From positions 1-64,000 of IMG/VR virus record IMGVR_UViG_3300037189_013517: a stretch of DNA of 64,000 nucleotides. One strand, written 5' to 3'. The notes under the pieces were generated by a model. That model saw only the letters and a list, made by a program, of their open reading frames with translations, was not told the DNA's origin and made no database searches. This document shows, piece by piece, positions 35,330-43,870 of the stretch (its first letter is position 1; the number at the start of each line of letters is the position of its first letter). Source of the DNA: a virus. The translations under genes were made by a program, and so were the position numbers.

Positions 35330-36059
35330 AACAGTTACTATAGTTACATCTACCACAGGGACTAAATACTTAGATCAATGTTTAAGCTCTGTATCTAAAC
35401 AAACTTATCCGGTAAATCATTTTGTAGTAATAGATGGTCCTCAATTTAAGGAAAAAGCACAGAACGTTTTAAATTATTATAAAGATAAAACGGTGTTGTG
35501 CTTACCCGAAAATACAGGGGCAGGTGGATATAATGGGCATAGAGTTTACGGAGGCATTCCATATCTTCTTAATACTGACTATGTAATGTTTTTGGATGAG
35601 GACAATTGGCTTGCACCTAACCATGTTGAGAGTTTAGTTAAGACAATTGAAGAAGGTAATGATTGGGCATTTTCACTAAGGAAGATTTATGACGGCGATG
35701 GTAATTTTCTTTGTCTTGATGATTGCGAGAATCTCGGACTCTGGCCGACGTGCATTAGCGAGCAAGAACTCTTTGTAGACGTAGGAGCATACTTCTTACC
35801 TACAGCAATTGCGATTCAAATTTCCCCTTTGTGGTATAGACGTGCAAGACATCCCGACGAACAACCTGAAGTAGACCGCATTATCATGCAGGTGTTATTA
35901 CAATATGGATTTAAATATGATACCAATGGTGCTTATTCATTGAATTACAGAGTAGGCAATAGAACAGATTCAGTACAGAAAGATTTCTTTTTATGGGGTA
36001 ATAGTATGATGGAAAAGAAATACCCCAATGGATATCCTTGGAGGAAAGAGCAGAAATGA
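35322..36059 (+). CDS. Family 2 glycosyltransferase
   Basis: 245 residues. VTIVTSTTGTKYLDQCLSSV followed by SKQTYPVNHFVVIDG is a typical GT2 N-terminus, GAGGYNGHRVYG fits the donor loop and YVMFLDEDNWL provides the DxD-type metal site. A short stretch near 35695-35800 is less AT-rich than flanking DNA. Donor and acceptor unknown. Confidence 0.85.
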   Translation: MTKTVTIVTSTTGTKYLDQCLSSVSKQTYPVNHFVVIDGPQFKEKAQNVLNYYKDKTVLCLPENTGAGGYNGHRVYGGIPYLLNTDYVMFLDEDNWLAPNHVESLVKTIEEGNDWAFSLRKIYDGDGNFLCLDDCENLGLWPTCISEQELFVDVGAYFLPTAIAIQISPLWYRRARHPDEQPEVDRIIMQVLLQYGFKYDTNGAYSLNYRVGNRTDSVQKDFFLWGNSMMEKKYPNGYPWRKEQK

Positions 36060-36793
36060 GCAAGGCATTTATTCATACACACTCAGGTTTAGGTGACCAT
36101 ATATGTTGCTATGGTTTTATTAAACACTTAGCAGATACTAAGTATGAAGAAGTATTTACAATATGTAAAGATATTAATGCGGAATCTTTAAACCATATGT
36201 ATAAAGATACTGACAATATTACTATCTTTACTATGCCCGATCCCGGTAACAATATACCCGAAGAAATTACATACGTTAATAATTATGCCCAACACGAAAA
36301 TATGGATTTAGTTCGTATTGGTTTTGACAATATAAAAAATCCATTTCATTATAGTCATTTTTATGAACAGGCGGGAGTGCCTTATTCCTATAGCTGGGAT
36401 AAATTCCCAGACTTTGAATCTACAGAAGAATCTAAAGAATTATATAAGTCATATGAACTTGAAGGTAAAGATTATGTTTTAGTTATAAATCAAAATTCAT
36501 ATGGTACAAGTGATTTAAAAATTGAAACTGCACTGCCATTAATCTATATGGCTAAAACATCTTTAGGTACAGGGCTTTTTGATTGGTTGGATATTATTAA
36601 AAATGCTAATGTAATACATAGTGTAGGAACAGGCCCCTTTCATCTTGTAGATCGTATAAGAGATTTCAATAAACCTTGTGAATTTTATTTCCATGATGTT
36701 CGAGATGATTTTAAAACTATTGATACAAAATTAAATTGGAATTACGTAGAATATGAGCAAACACCATACGGTTATTGGAGATCTAATCCTTGA
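36056..36793 (+). CDS. GT9/heptosyltransferase-like protein
   Basis: 245 residues from ATG 36056 with GGAGGAAAGAG upstream. FIHTHSGLGDHICCYGFIKH matches the GxGD start of GT9-like transferases, and VIHSVGTGPFHLVDRIRDF resembles the TGPMHLA donor site. It is shorter than bacterial heptosyltransferases. It overlaps the following kinase gene by 41 bp. Confidence 0.62.
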   Translation: MSKAFIHTHSGLGDHICCYGFIKHLADTKYEEVFTICKDINAESLNHMYKDTDNITIFTMPDPGNNIPEEITYVNNYAQHENMDLVRIGFDNIKNPFHYSHFYEQAGVPYSYSWDKFPDFESTEESKELYKSYELEGKDYVLVINQNSYGTSDLKIETALPLIYMAKTSLGTGLFDWLDIIKNANVIHSVGTGPFHLVDRIRDFNKPCEFYFHDVRDDFKTIDTKLNWNYVEYEQTPYGYWRSNP

Positions 36794-37694
36794 TAGATTT
36801 GTCTATGGTTCAGCCAATAGAGTCTCTGCAGAAGCACCTACACTAGTTTTAGATGTTGAAGATGAAATAGATATGCTAGGTGGCGCATATAATGTTGCCG
36901 CACATATCTGCAATCTAGAACATACCTGCGATTTTATCTCAGTATCAGGAAACAATTTTGGATTAGTGATGAGTTCCTTTACTGATTCCTTTCATCCGAA
37001 TTGCAAAGAAACTTTATATTTTGAAACTGCGAGAACAACCACAGTTAAAACTAGATTAATATCTAAGTATAAAGGTACGCATCTTCTTCGTGTTGATCGA
37101 GAAACAATTCAACCAATTAGAACTAAAAATGAGGACAATATTATAAGGTCATCATCAGATAGTTTAAAGAATAAGACAAACGATATAATTTTGGTAGATT
37201 ATAAAAAGGGCGTAGTTACTGATAACTTAGCAGAAACAATAATAACCAATGCTAACCGAGAAAATATTCCAGTATATGTAGATACAAAAAGGGATAATTT
37301 AGATTGTTTTGAGGGAGCAACAATTGTTAAGCCTAATAAATATGAGTTTGAAAAGATAAAATTAAGATACGCACCTCATTCTGATATGGAAGACGCATGT
37401 TATACTATTTGTTCTTCCCTGTCTATTCAAAAATTAGTTATTACTGCCGGCAACGAAGGTATATATGCTTTCGATTTAGATGCCGGATTGGTCCATTGCA
37501 CAGCAGAAAAAGTTGAAGTAAAAGAATTAAGTGGCGCAGGAGACTCAGTTCTTGCGGTATTGAGTTATTGTCTTTCTGAAGGATATGATTTTAAGCAAAG
37601 CGTAATATATGCAAATAAATTAGCAGGCAAATTTATATCGTCCGGAATACAATATAGGGCAAAAAAAGAAGATTTATTTTGTGAGGGAATATGA
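36753..37694 (+). CDS. HldA/RfaE1-like PfkB-family sugar kinase
   Basis: 313 residues. VIGDLILDRFVYGSANRVSA followed by EAPTLVLDVED and MLGGAYNVAAHI is the N-terminal pattern of heptose-7-phosphate kinase (RfaE domain I). ELSGAGDSVLAVLSY is the C-terminal PfkB catalytic motif with the base Asp. In bacteria this enzyme phosphorylates D-glycero-D-manno-heptose-7-phosphate at C1 for LPS core synthesis. The phage substrate may differ. Confidence 0.82.
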   Translation: MSKHHTVIGDLILDRFVYGSANRVSAEAPTLVLDVEDEIDMLGGAYNVAAHICNLEHTCDFISVSGNNFGLVMSSFTDSFHPNCKETLYFETARTTTVKTRLISKYKGTHLLRVDRETIQPIRTKNEDNIIRSSSDSLKNKTNDIILVDYKKGVVTDNLAETIITNANRENIPVYVDTKRDNLDCFEGATIVKPNKYEFEKIKLRYAPHSDMEDACYTICSSLSIQKLVITAGNEGIYAFDLDAGLVHCTAEKVEVKELSGAGDSVLAVLSYCLSEGYDFKQSVIYANKLAGKFISSGIQYRAKKEDLFCEGI

Positions 37695-38710
37695 AAGAGC
37701 AATTTACCGCAGCAGTCTTACGAGAACATTATGCACCGTTATCTATTGAAACATTAAAATCTGAAGCACCAGGCAAAGGGCAGGTTTTAGTTAAGATGGT
37801 AACATCTGGTCTTTGTGGTGCACAAATTAATGAAATGGATGCTGTTAAAGGCGAGGACAAATACAGACCTCACCTAATGGGTCACGAAGGATACGGTCAG
37901 GTAATTAATATTGGCGAGGGTGTTACTAAAGTTAAAGTAGGTGACCATGTAGTTTTACATTGGCGCAAAGGCGAAGGGTGTGATTGCTTTGGCGGTAAGT
38001 ATCATGGCGATCATGATGTTGTTGGCTCAGGCCCTGTAACCACATTTGCAGAACAAACAATTGTTGCTGAAAATAGAGTAACTCCTGTAGAACATCTGGA
38101 AGAAATTAAAGAACTTTATCCATTAATGGGTTGCGCTTTATCTACTGCGTATGGTATAGTTAATCATAATATAAAGAAAACTGGTACTGTATTAATAACA
38201 GGCGCAGGTGGATTAGGATTATCTATTGCATTCTGGCTAAGAGTATTATATAATATTACACCTACATTATTAGACAAGCATGAAAATAAACGAGAATATG
38301 TAGAAAATCTTGGCGGTGTTTTTGTGTCAACCTTTGAATCGGTAAAGGATAAACGGTTCAATTATGTTATAGATACTTCTGGTAATACTGATGTAATCGG
38401 CGAAGGTTTTACTAAAGTAGATAAACAAGGTTCATTAATATTAGTAGGTCAGCCCAGGATAGGGACAAGTTTAACTCTACCTAATGCATTATCCATATTT
38501 GATGGTATTAAAATTTATAGTTCAGATGGCGGAGATTTTGTACCTGAATTAGATTTAAAAAATATTGTTTTCCATGTACGGGCAAATATGCATTTGGCAA
38601 AAAAATTAGTTACACATATTATTAAACTAGAAGAAATTAACAATGGCTTCTCAATGATGAGAAATGGAGAGGCTGGTAGAATTATTATTAACTTTGAAGA
38701 AGGTGCATAA
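37691..38710 (+). CDS. Medium-chain dehydrogenase/reductase (zinc ADH-like)
   Basis: 339 residues. TSGLCGAQINEM (zinc-site Cys region), HLMGHEGYGQVINIGEGVTK (GHE motif), then VLITGAGGLGLSIAFW (NAD(P)-binding). The structural-zinc Cys cluster is reduced (EGCDCFGG). It belongs to the alcohol/sorbitol dehydrogenase superfamily. Four-base overlap upstream and one-base overlap with the TPP enzyme downstream suggest the two act in one pathway. Confidence 0.83.
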   Translation: MKEQFTAAVLREHYAPLSIETLKSEAPGKGQVLVKMVTSGLCGAQINEMDAVKGEDKYRPHLMGHEGYGQVINIGEGVTKVKVGDHVVLHWRKGEGCDCFGGKYHGDHDVVGSGPVTTFAEQTIVAENRVTPVEHLEEIKELYPLMGCALSTAYGIVNHNIKKTGTVLITGAGGLGLSIAFWLRVLYNITPTLLDKHENKREYVENLGGVFVSTFESVKDKRFNYVIDTSGNTDVIGEGFTKVDKQGSLILVGQPRIGTSLTLPNALSIFDGIKIYSSDGGDFVPELDLKNIVFHVRANMHLAKKLVTHIIKLEEINNGFSMMRNGEAGRIIINFEEGA

Positions 38711-39912
38711 TGAGAAAGACCTGGACCCCTGAAGAACTAGTTGCCTTTGAGGATAGAATCGGTGATTTATATATGGATAATAAATTGCCTTTCCTGTTTC
38801 ATTTATCAGGCGGCAATGAAAAACAACTTATAGATATCTTCAAAGATATCAAAGAAGGCGACTATGTTATTTCAAATCATAGAAGTCACTACCATGCTTT
38901 ATTACATGGTATTCCTCCGGAAGTAGTTGAGGATAGAATTCTAAATGGTCGTAGTATGTTTATCTATGATCGTGAAAGAAACTTTTTCTGTTCTGCAATT
39001 ATCGGCGGTACACCTGCCATTGCTGCAGGTATAGCATGGGCATTAAAACGTAAAGGTTCAGACCAAAAAGTCTGGTGCTTTATTGGTGATGGCACAGAAG
39101 ATAACGGTCATACGTACGAAGCAATCCGATATGTAGATGGTTGGGATTTGCCTTGCAAGTTTGTTATTGAGAACAATAATAGATCAGTTGAGGCAAGTAA
39201 TGAAGAACGTTGGGGCAAGGCTGCAGATTACCAATGGGATTCTCCTTCAGTAATAAAGTATTATTATGATATCACATATCCTCATGCAAGAAAACCTGGC
39301 ATGATTGATTTATCTAAAGCTGTTAAGAAAACAGATGATGATTATTTTCCTAAACTACCTGAAGTAACATATCCTAATTTTGAGTTATCTAATCTAAGTT
39401 ATAAAGAAACAGCAACAAAGGTTATGACAGAATTAGGAGAAGAGGGAACAATCTTTGTTGGCTACAATGTCAACAAAGCGCCAGGTGGCAATGCAATGGG
39501 GACCTTAAAAAATGTCCCCGATGATCAAAAGCTAGAAACGCCTGTTGCTGAGAATCTTATGGCTGGTCTTTGTATTGGTATGAGCTTCGAAGGATTTAAA
39601 CCTGTTCTATATATTGAACGACATGATTTCATTTTAGTTGCGATGGATGCGATTGTAAATCATATTGATAAGATTGAAAGAATTTCTCACGGTGAATATA
39701 AGGTTCCGGTAATTGTTCGAGCAGTTACTGCAGATGCAGGTCCTTTCTATTCAGGCATTACACATACACAAGACTTTACTAATATGTTTAGAGCTGCTGT
39801 TAGTATTCCAGTATATGATCCTGTAACAGGAAATGATTTTGAGGAAGCATATAAGAAGGCAAGATACAGCGGAAGACCTGCAATTATTGTTGAAAGAAAA
39901 TCTAGATATTAA
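38710..39912 (+). CDS. Fused two-domain thiamine-diphosphate enzyme (E1 alpha/beta-like)
   Basis: 400 residues. The N-terminal half resembles 2-oxoacid dehydrogenase E1 alpha: HRSHYHALLHGIP, then GDGTEDNGHTYEAIRY with the ENNNRS residue pair forming the ThDP/Mg motif. The C-terminal half looks like a shortened transketolase pyrimidine/E1 beta domain with TPVAENLMAGLCIGMSFEGF, where Glu is the catalytic ThDP-contacting residue. No lipoyl or E2 partner is nearby. It may make or cleave a branched or keto sugar with the adjacent dehydrogenase and kinase. Substrate unknown. Confidence 0.78.
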   Translation: MRKTWTPEELVAFEDRIGDLYMDNKLPFLFHLSGGNEKQLIDIFKDIKEGDYVISNHRSHYHALLHGIPPEVVEDRILNGRSMFIYDRERNFFCSAIIGGTPAIAAGIAWALKRKGSDQKVWCFIGDGTEDNGHTYEAIRYVDGWDLPCKFVIENNNRSVEASNEERWGKAADYQWDSPSVIKYYYDITYPHARKPGMIDLSKAVKKTDDDYFPKLPEVTYPNFELSNLSYKETATKVMTELGEEGTIFVGYNVNKAPGGNAMGTLKNVPDDQKLETPVAENLMAGLCIGMSFEGFKPVLYIERHDFILVAMDAIVNHIDKIERISHGEYKVPVIVRAVTADAGPFYSGITHTQDFTNMFRAAVSIPVYDPVTGNDFEEAYKKARYSGRPAIIVERKSRY

Positions 39913-39913
39913 T

Positions 39914-40756
39914 ATGGAAAAATATTATTTAGAAGATAAAGAGTTTAACTACGTTAGGTATAATAGCCTTCCTGGGTTAGCTGATTATATTTTAGATCAT
40001 CCAAAAGAATATTATGATGGATGGGGAGTCACTGTTACTCATAAAAAACCAACTGGTATAATTGTAAAAGATGTTAAACCTTATGAGAAAATTTTCTTAA
40101 ATGCTGATCTTATAATTCAGTATTTGACGCCCCTAACTGATATTAAAGTACCATTTCATTTAATAACAGGTAATGCAGATGTACAGATACATCCCGATGT
40201 CATAGAGTTTATATTAACACAAACTAAAATGGCAACATGGACTGGGCATAATTTCCCAAAGGTTGATGATCGCTTTTTACAGTTACCTATGGGATTTACT
40301 GAACTAGGAAATCAAAGACCTAATTCATTTACTGAATATGTTGATTTACCTGAAGTAAAAATTATACCTTTGGTAGTAACTCCTTTTTCAGTTACACATG
40401 GAAGTAGAACTGATCTTTATGATTTATCAGGTAAAGGCATTTTAAATCTAGCTGATAAAATTTCATATCAAGACTTTTTAACTGTTTTAGCAGTATCAAA
40501 GTATTCAGCATGCCCAAGAGGTAATGCTTTAGATTCCCATAGATTTGTAGAATCAATTTTGATGGGTAGTGTGCCTATTGTTTTAACTTCGGATTTGGAT
40601 CCATTGTATGAAGAAATGGGCGGCATTATAATTGAGGATTGGGAAGAATGTAAAGAAATAATTAAAGAAGTACCGAAACAATTGAATCGTGATGTAGTGA
40701 CTTTAGAGTATTGGAATAATAGAATGATGGAGCATCATAAAAATTATGAAAAATGA
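39914..40756 (+). CDS. Exostosin-like glycosyltransferase (GT47-like)
   Basis: 280 residues from ATG 39914. SKYSACPRGNALDSHRFVES followed by ILMGSVPIVLTSD is the exostosin/GT47-type donor region (SKFclcPrG...sHRfwEal..GciPVi). FHLITGNADVQIHP precedes it. It closes the sugar island. The upstream in-frame TTG-type extension overlaps the TPP gene and is not preferred. The 3' end overlaps the next gene by 11 bp. Confidence 0.7.
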   Translation: MEKYYLEDKEFNYVRYNSLPGLADYILDHPKEYYDGWGVTVTHKKPTGIIVKDVKPYEKIFLNADLIIQYLTPLTDIKVPFHLITGNADVQIHPDVIEFILTQTKMATWTGHNFPKVDDRFLQLPMGFTELGNQRPNSFTEYVDLPEVKIIPLVVTPFSVTHGSRTDLYDLSGKGILNLADKISYQDFLTVLAVSKYSACPRGNALDSHRFVESILMGSVPIVLTSDLDPLYEEMGGIIIEDWEECKEIIKEVPKQLNRDVVTLEYWNNRMMEHHKNYEK

Positions 40757-41036
40757 AACAATTGAATACAAATATAATGAAGGAAAACTTTTAGAAGAGT
40801 TTAAAGAATACATTGATGCCACCTATGGTCAACACTATTCTATGAACAAATATCAAGCAACAGAGTTTATTGTTGATAATGGTCATGGGATAGGATTTAC
40901 TGCAGGCAATGTAATGAAATATGTCCAAAGGTATGGAAAGAAAGCCGGAAGGAATAGACAAGACTTACTAAAGGTGTTACACTATGCATTAATGCTGTTG
41001 TATGTGCATGATATTGAAACCAAGGAGACTAAATAA
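40746..41036 (+). CDS. DUF3310-family protein
   Basis: 96 residues. ATEFIVDNGHGIGFTAGNVM followed by KYVQRYGKKAGRNRQDLLK and HYALMLL is the DUF3310 pattern seen in many phages, of unknown function and often annotated as nucleotide-kinase-like. It overlaps the gp45 start by one base (TAATG). Confidence 0.75.
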   Translation: MKNETIEYKYNEGKLLEEFKEYIDATYGQHYSMNKYQATEFIVDNGHGIGFTAGNVMKYVQRYGKKAGRNRQDLLKVLHYALMLLYVHDIETKETK

Positions 41037-41692
41037 TGAAAATTAGTAATGAAACAATCCAAGTTCTAAAGAATTTTGCTTCAATCAATTCTAATCTTAT
41101 GATTAGAAAAGGCAAAACATTATCCACAATTAGTACTGCTAAAAACATTTTTGCGAAAGCAGAGGTGAAAGAAGACTTTCCGCAAGAGGTTGCTATCTAT
41201 GATTTGAACTCTTTGCTAGCATTGTTGACTATGATGGAAAATCAAGAAATTGAATTCGGTGAAAACAGTTTAACAATTTCTAAAGGTGCGGGTAAGTTTG
41301 AATACTTTTATGCCGCAGCAAACGTGATTGTAGCAGCGCCTGAAAAGAATATAGAACTTGACAATTATTATCAGTTTAAATTAACTACAGAAGACGTGAA
41401 TACTTTTATGAAAGCTGCAGCAGTTACCGGTGCGCCTGCAATTTATTTGTCAGCTAAAAACGGCAAGGTTGTTCTTTCGGTTGGAGACATCAAGAATGAT
41501 ACTGCTAATAGCTATCGCAAAACTATTGGAGATTCAGATTTAGAATTCCAATGTGTTATGGCTGTAGAAAATTTTAAAGTTGTACCTGATGATTATACTG
41601 TCACAGTATCAAAGAAGAAAGCATTCCTCTTTAAAAATGATACTAAACCTATTGAGTATTTTATTGCCATGGAACCTGTTTCCACAATTTAA
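41036..41692 (+). CDS. 45: Sliding clamp gp45
   Basis: 218 residues, matching the T4-type clamp (228). MKISNETIQVLKNFASINSN followed by LMIRKGKTLSTIS is the typical N-terminus, and the protein ends with IEYFIAMEP. gp45 is the processivity ring for gp43 and also the activator of gp55-dependent late promoters. It is followed by clamp-loader genes 44 and 62 and regA, the T4 order. Confidence 0.94.
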   Translation: MKISNETIQVLKNFASINSNLMIRKGKTLSTISTAKNIFAKAEVKEDFPQEVAIYDLNSLLALLTMMENQEIEFGENSLTISKGAGKFEYFYAAANVIVAAPEKNIELDNYYQFKLTTEDVNTFMKAAAVTGAPAIYLSAKNGKVVLSVGDIKNDTANSYRKTIGDSDLEFQCVMAVENFKVVPDDYTVTVSKKKAFLFKNDTKPIEYFIAMEPVSTI

Positions 41693-41707
41693 TAAAATGG
41701 ATATATT

Positions 41708-42649
41708 ATGGATTATCGTGAAAATGAATTTCTTTGGGTTGAGAAGTATCGCCCAAGGAAATTAGAAGATTGTATTCTTCCTGCAAATCAGAAAAAGATT
41801 TTTCAGGAAATGCTCACCAAAGGTGAGATTCAAAATATGTTATTATGCGGTGGTGCAGGGATGGGCAAGACAACAGTTGCCCGTGCCTTGTGTGAAGAAC
41901 TTGAAACTGATTACATTATAATTAATGGATCAGAAGAATCGGGCATTGATGTACTTCGTACAAAAATTAAACAATTTGCGTCATCCGTTTCCTTTACAGG
42001 AAAAGTCAAAGTAGTTATATTGGATGAGGCAGACTATCTAAATCCAAATTCTACACAACCGGCACTTAGAGCATTCATAGAAGAATTTTCATCTAATTGT
42101 AGGTTTATTCTTACTTGTAACTTTAAGAACAGAGTTATCCCGCCGCTTCATTCAAGAACTGCCGTGATTGAATTTAAATTACCTAAAGCAGATAAACCTA
42201 AAATTGCTGCAGCTTTCTTTAAGCGTGTTACTGAAATTTTAGCTATAGAGAAAATTGAAGCAGATAGCAAGGTTGTTGCTAAGGTAATTGAAAAGCATTT
42301 TCCCGATTATCGAAGAGTTTTAAATGAACTTCAAAGATATAGTTCTGCGGGAAAAATAGATGAAGGCATCTTTGTTAATTTAACTGAGATTAGTTTCAAT
42401 GAACTCGTTTCATCTTTAAAAGATAAAGATTGGAAGAAGATGAGAACTTGGGTTGTCAATAATATTGATAATGATCCTCATACAATCTTTAGAAAATTAT
42501 ATGATAGTCTTTGTGATGATGTAGTACAAGTTCCTCAACTAGTTCTATTGCTTGCAGATTATCAATATAAGTCAGCATTTTGCGCAGATCAAGAAATTAA
42601 TCTTGTAGCATGTCTAACTGAAATTATGGCTGCTGTTGAATTTAAGTGA
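41708..42649 (+). CDS. 44: Clamp loader large subunit gp44
   Basis: 313 residues. LWVEKYRPRKLEDCILP is the clamp-loader N-terminus, CGGAGMGKTTVARAL (47-61) Walker A, LDEADYLNPNSTQPALRAFI Walker B plus sensor, and RFILTCNFKNRVIPPL the arginine region (an SRC-like motif is replaced by HSRT). With gp62 it loads the gp45 clamp. Confidence 0.95.
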   Translation: MDYRENEFLWVEKYRPRKLEDCILPANQKKIFQEMLTKGEIQNMLLCGGAGMGKTTVARALCEELETDYIIINGSEESGIDVLRTKIKQFASSVSFTGKVKVVILDEADYLNPNSTQPALRAFIEEFSSNCRFILTCNFKNRVIPPLHSRTAVIEFKLPKADKPKIAAAFFKRVTEILAIEKIEADSKVVAKVIEKHFPDYRRVLNELQRYSSAGKIDEGIFVNLTEISFNELVSSLKDKDWKKMRTWVVNNIDNDPHTIFRKLYDSLCDDVVQVPQLVLLLADYQYKSAFCADQEINLVACLTEIMAAVEFK

Positions 42650-42655
42650 GGTATT

Positions 42656-42841
42656 ATGTCTATTTCTAAAATGGTTAGTGAATATAAATCTATAGATGGT
42701 CAAAAAACAGTAATGATTCTAGAAAGAGGAACAGGCTATCGCGTCACTATGTTTGATTCATATTTTGAAACATCTAAAGAAGTATTTGCAGATACTCTGT
42801 CCAATGCAGAATATATTGCTATGCAGTGGGTTGGGCAATGA
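42656..42841 (+). CDS. Small conserved hypothetical protein
   Basis: 61 residues, beginning ISKMVSEYKSIDGQKTVMIL and ending AEYIAMQWVGQ. The beta-strand-then-helix pattern with an AE..A..W end recurs in hypothetical proteins of T4-like marine phages. It lies between genes 44 and 62 with a four-base overlap into gp62. Confidence 0.65.
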   Translation: MSISKMVSEYKSIDGQKTVMILERGTGYRVTMFDSYFETSKEVFADTLSNAEYIAMQWVGQ

Positions 42842-43287
42842 GTTCTAATTTATTTGGTACTCCCGTTGAAAAGGTAATTGAGGAACCGTATAAGGCCCCC
42901 GCTATCTCGCCCTTCGATTTTATAAATGCTATACAATATACAAAAGACAAGCTTATTGTCGACGAATGGTCTGAAAAGCAGTATAATCCTTTTTTAATAA
43001 ACAAGGGTCTTTCTTACGGGCATGATACAGTAATTCCTGCGAACGAAATGAATTCCCGTCCTCATTTGGACAAAATTCTTCAGTTTCACTTTCTCATAAA
43101 TATTATTAGGCCTAGAAAAAGATTCAATAAATGGATTAAGGCTGAGAAGGTCGATGATTTGGAAGCAATAAAAGAATACTATGGCTATAGCACAGAGAAA
43201 GCCAAACAAATTCTGCCGCTTCTATCTGAGTCGAATATTGACGAAATAAGAAGAAGAATAAAAAAGGGCGGCAAGAATGAGTACTGA
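42838..43287 (+). CDS. 62: Clamp loader small subunit gp62
   Basis: 149 residues from ATG 42838. SPFDFINAIQYTKDKLI and NPFLINKGLSYGHDTVIPAN are the gp62 pattern; T4 gp62 is longer (187). It forms the 44/62 loader complex. Overlap of ATGA with the upstream stop and of 11 bp with regA indicates coupled translation. Confidence 0.88.
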   Translation: MSSNLFGTPVEKVIEEPYKAPAISPFDFINAIQYTKDKLIVDEWSEKQYNPFLINKGLSYGHDTVIPANEMNSRPHLDKILQFHFLINIIRPRKRFNKWIKAEKVDDLEAIKEYYGYSTEKAKQILPLLSESNIDEIRRRIKKGGKNEY

Positions 43288-43711
43288 TATTATTTCAATT
43301 GACTTCCCGGGATATAACCCACTGGAAGTAATCTTATCTGAACCCGATGATTTTTTAAAGGTTAGAGAAACTTTGACACGTATAGGTGTCGCTTCAAGAA
43401 AAGATAAAACACTATATCAGTCCTGCCATATTTTACATAAGCAGGGACGATATTTTATTGTTCATTTTAAAGAACTATTTGCATTAGATGGAAAAACTGC
43501 AGATCTTTCTGATAATGATTTACAAAGAAGAAATACGATTGCTAAATTACTAGTAGATTGGGGATTAGTTAAAATTAATGATCCTCATTTCTTTACTAAT
43601 TATGCTCCTCTGTCTCAAATTAAAGTTATCTCTCATAAAGAGAAAGATGAATGGAAACTTGAAACAAAGTATAATATAGGCAAAAAGAAAATGGGCAATT
43701 CGTATAAATAA
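43277..43711 (+). CDS. regA: Translational repressor RegA
   Basis: 144 residues. FLKVRETLTRIGVASRKDKT followed by LYQSCHILHKQGRYFIVHFK is nearly the T4 RegA sequence (FLKVKETLTRMGIANNKDKV), with a C-terminal EWKLETKYNIG. RegA binds ribosome-binding sites of early mRNAs and lowers their translation. An extra N-terminal 15 residues and a basic tail extend past T4. Its last codons contain a late promoter. Confidence 0.96.
   Translation: MSTDIISIDFPGYNPLEVILSEPDDFLKVRETLTRIGVASRKDKTLYQSCHILHKQGRYFIVHFKELFALDGKTADLSDNDLQRRNTIAKLLVDWGLVKINDPHFFTNYAPLSQIKVISHKEKDEWKLETKYNIGKKKMGNSYK
43703..43710 (+). promoter_or_regulatory. T4-type late promoter upstream of pqqA
   Basis: Exact TATAAATA overlapping the end of regA, 88 bp before the pqqA ATG. 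It would place pqqA, the phasin-like gene and hsp20 in the late regulon. Confidence 0.78.
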
Positions 43712-43798
43712 GTATATAGACCAGTAGTGATCTCAAGTTGAACCTGCAATTGCTCTTCAACGAACTGATCGTTTTTAGTAACCTCAAAGGAGACCATT

Positions 43799-43870
43799 AT
43801 GTGGACAAAACCAGAAGCAACTGACATGCGTTTCGGATTCGAAATCACCATGTACGTAGCAAACCGCTAA
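43799..43870 (+). CDS. pqqA: PQQ precursor peptide PqqA
   Basis: A 23-codon gene preceded by AAAGGAG at good spacing. The peptide begins [14 protein letters not shown] and continues EITMYVANR, which is the PqqA pattern of proteobacteria (Klebsiella: MWKKPAFIDLRLGL then EVTLYISNR). The conserved Glu and Tyr (E15 and Y19) with three residues between are cross-linked by PqqE/PqqD to make pyrroloquinoline quinone, the cofactor of methanol and glucose dehydrogenases. No pqqB-E genes occur in the window, so the host would process the peptide. The gene is less AT-rich than its surroundings, suggesting capture from a host. Confidence 0.93.
   Translation: MWTKPEATDMRFGFEITMYVANR

Noticed and set aside
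38710-39912. Complete transketolase or pyruvate dehydrogenase complex
   Set aside because: Both halves are shorter than in those enzymes and no E2/lipoyl partner is present, so only a generic ThDP-enzyme call is made.
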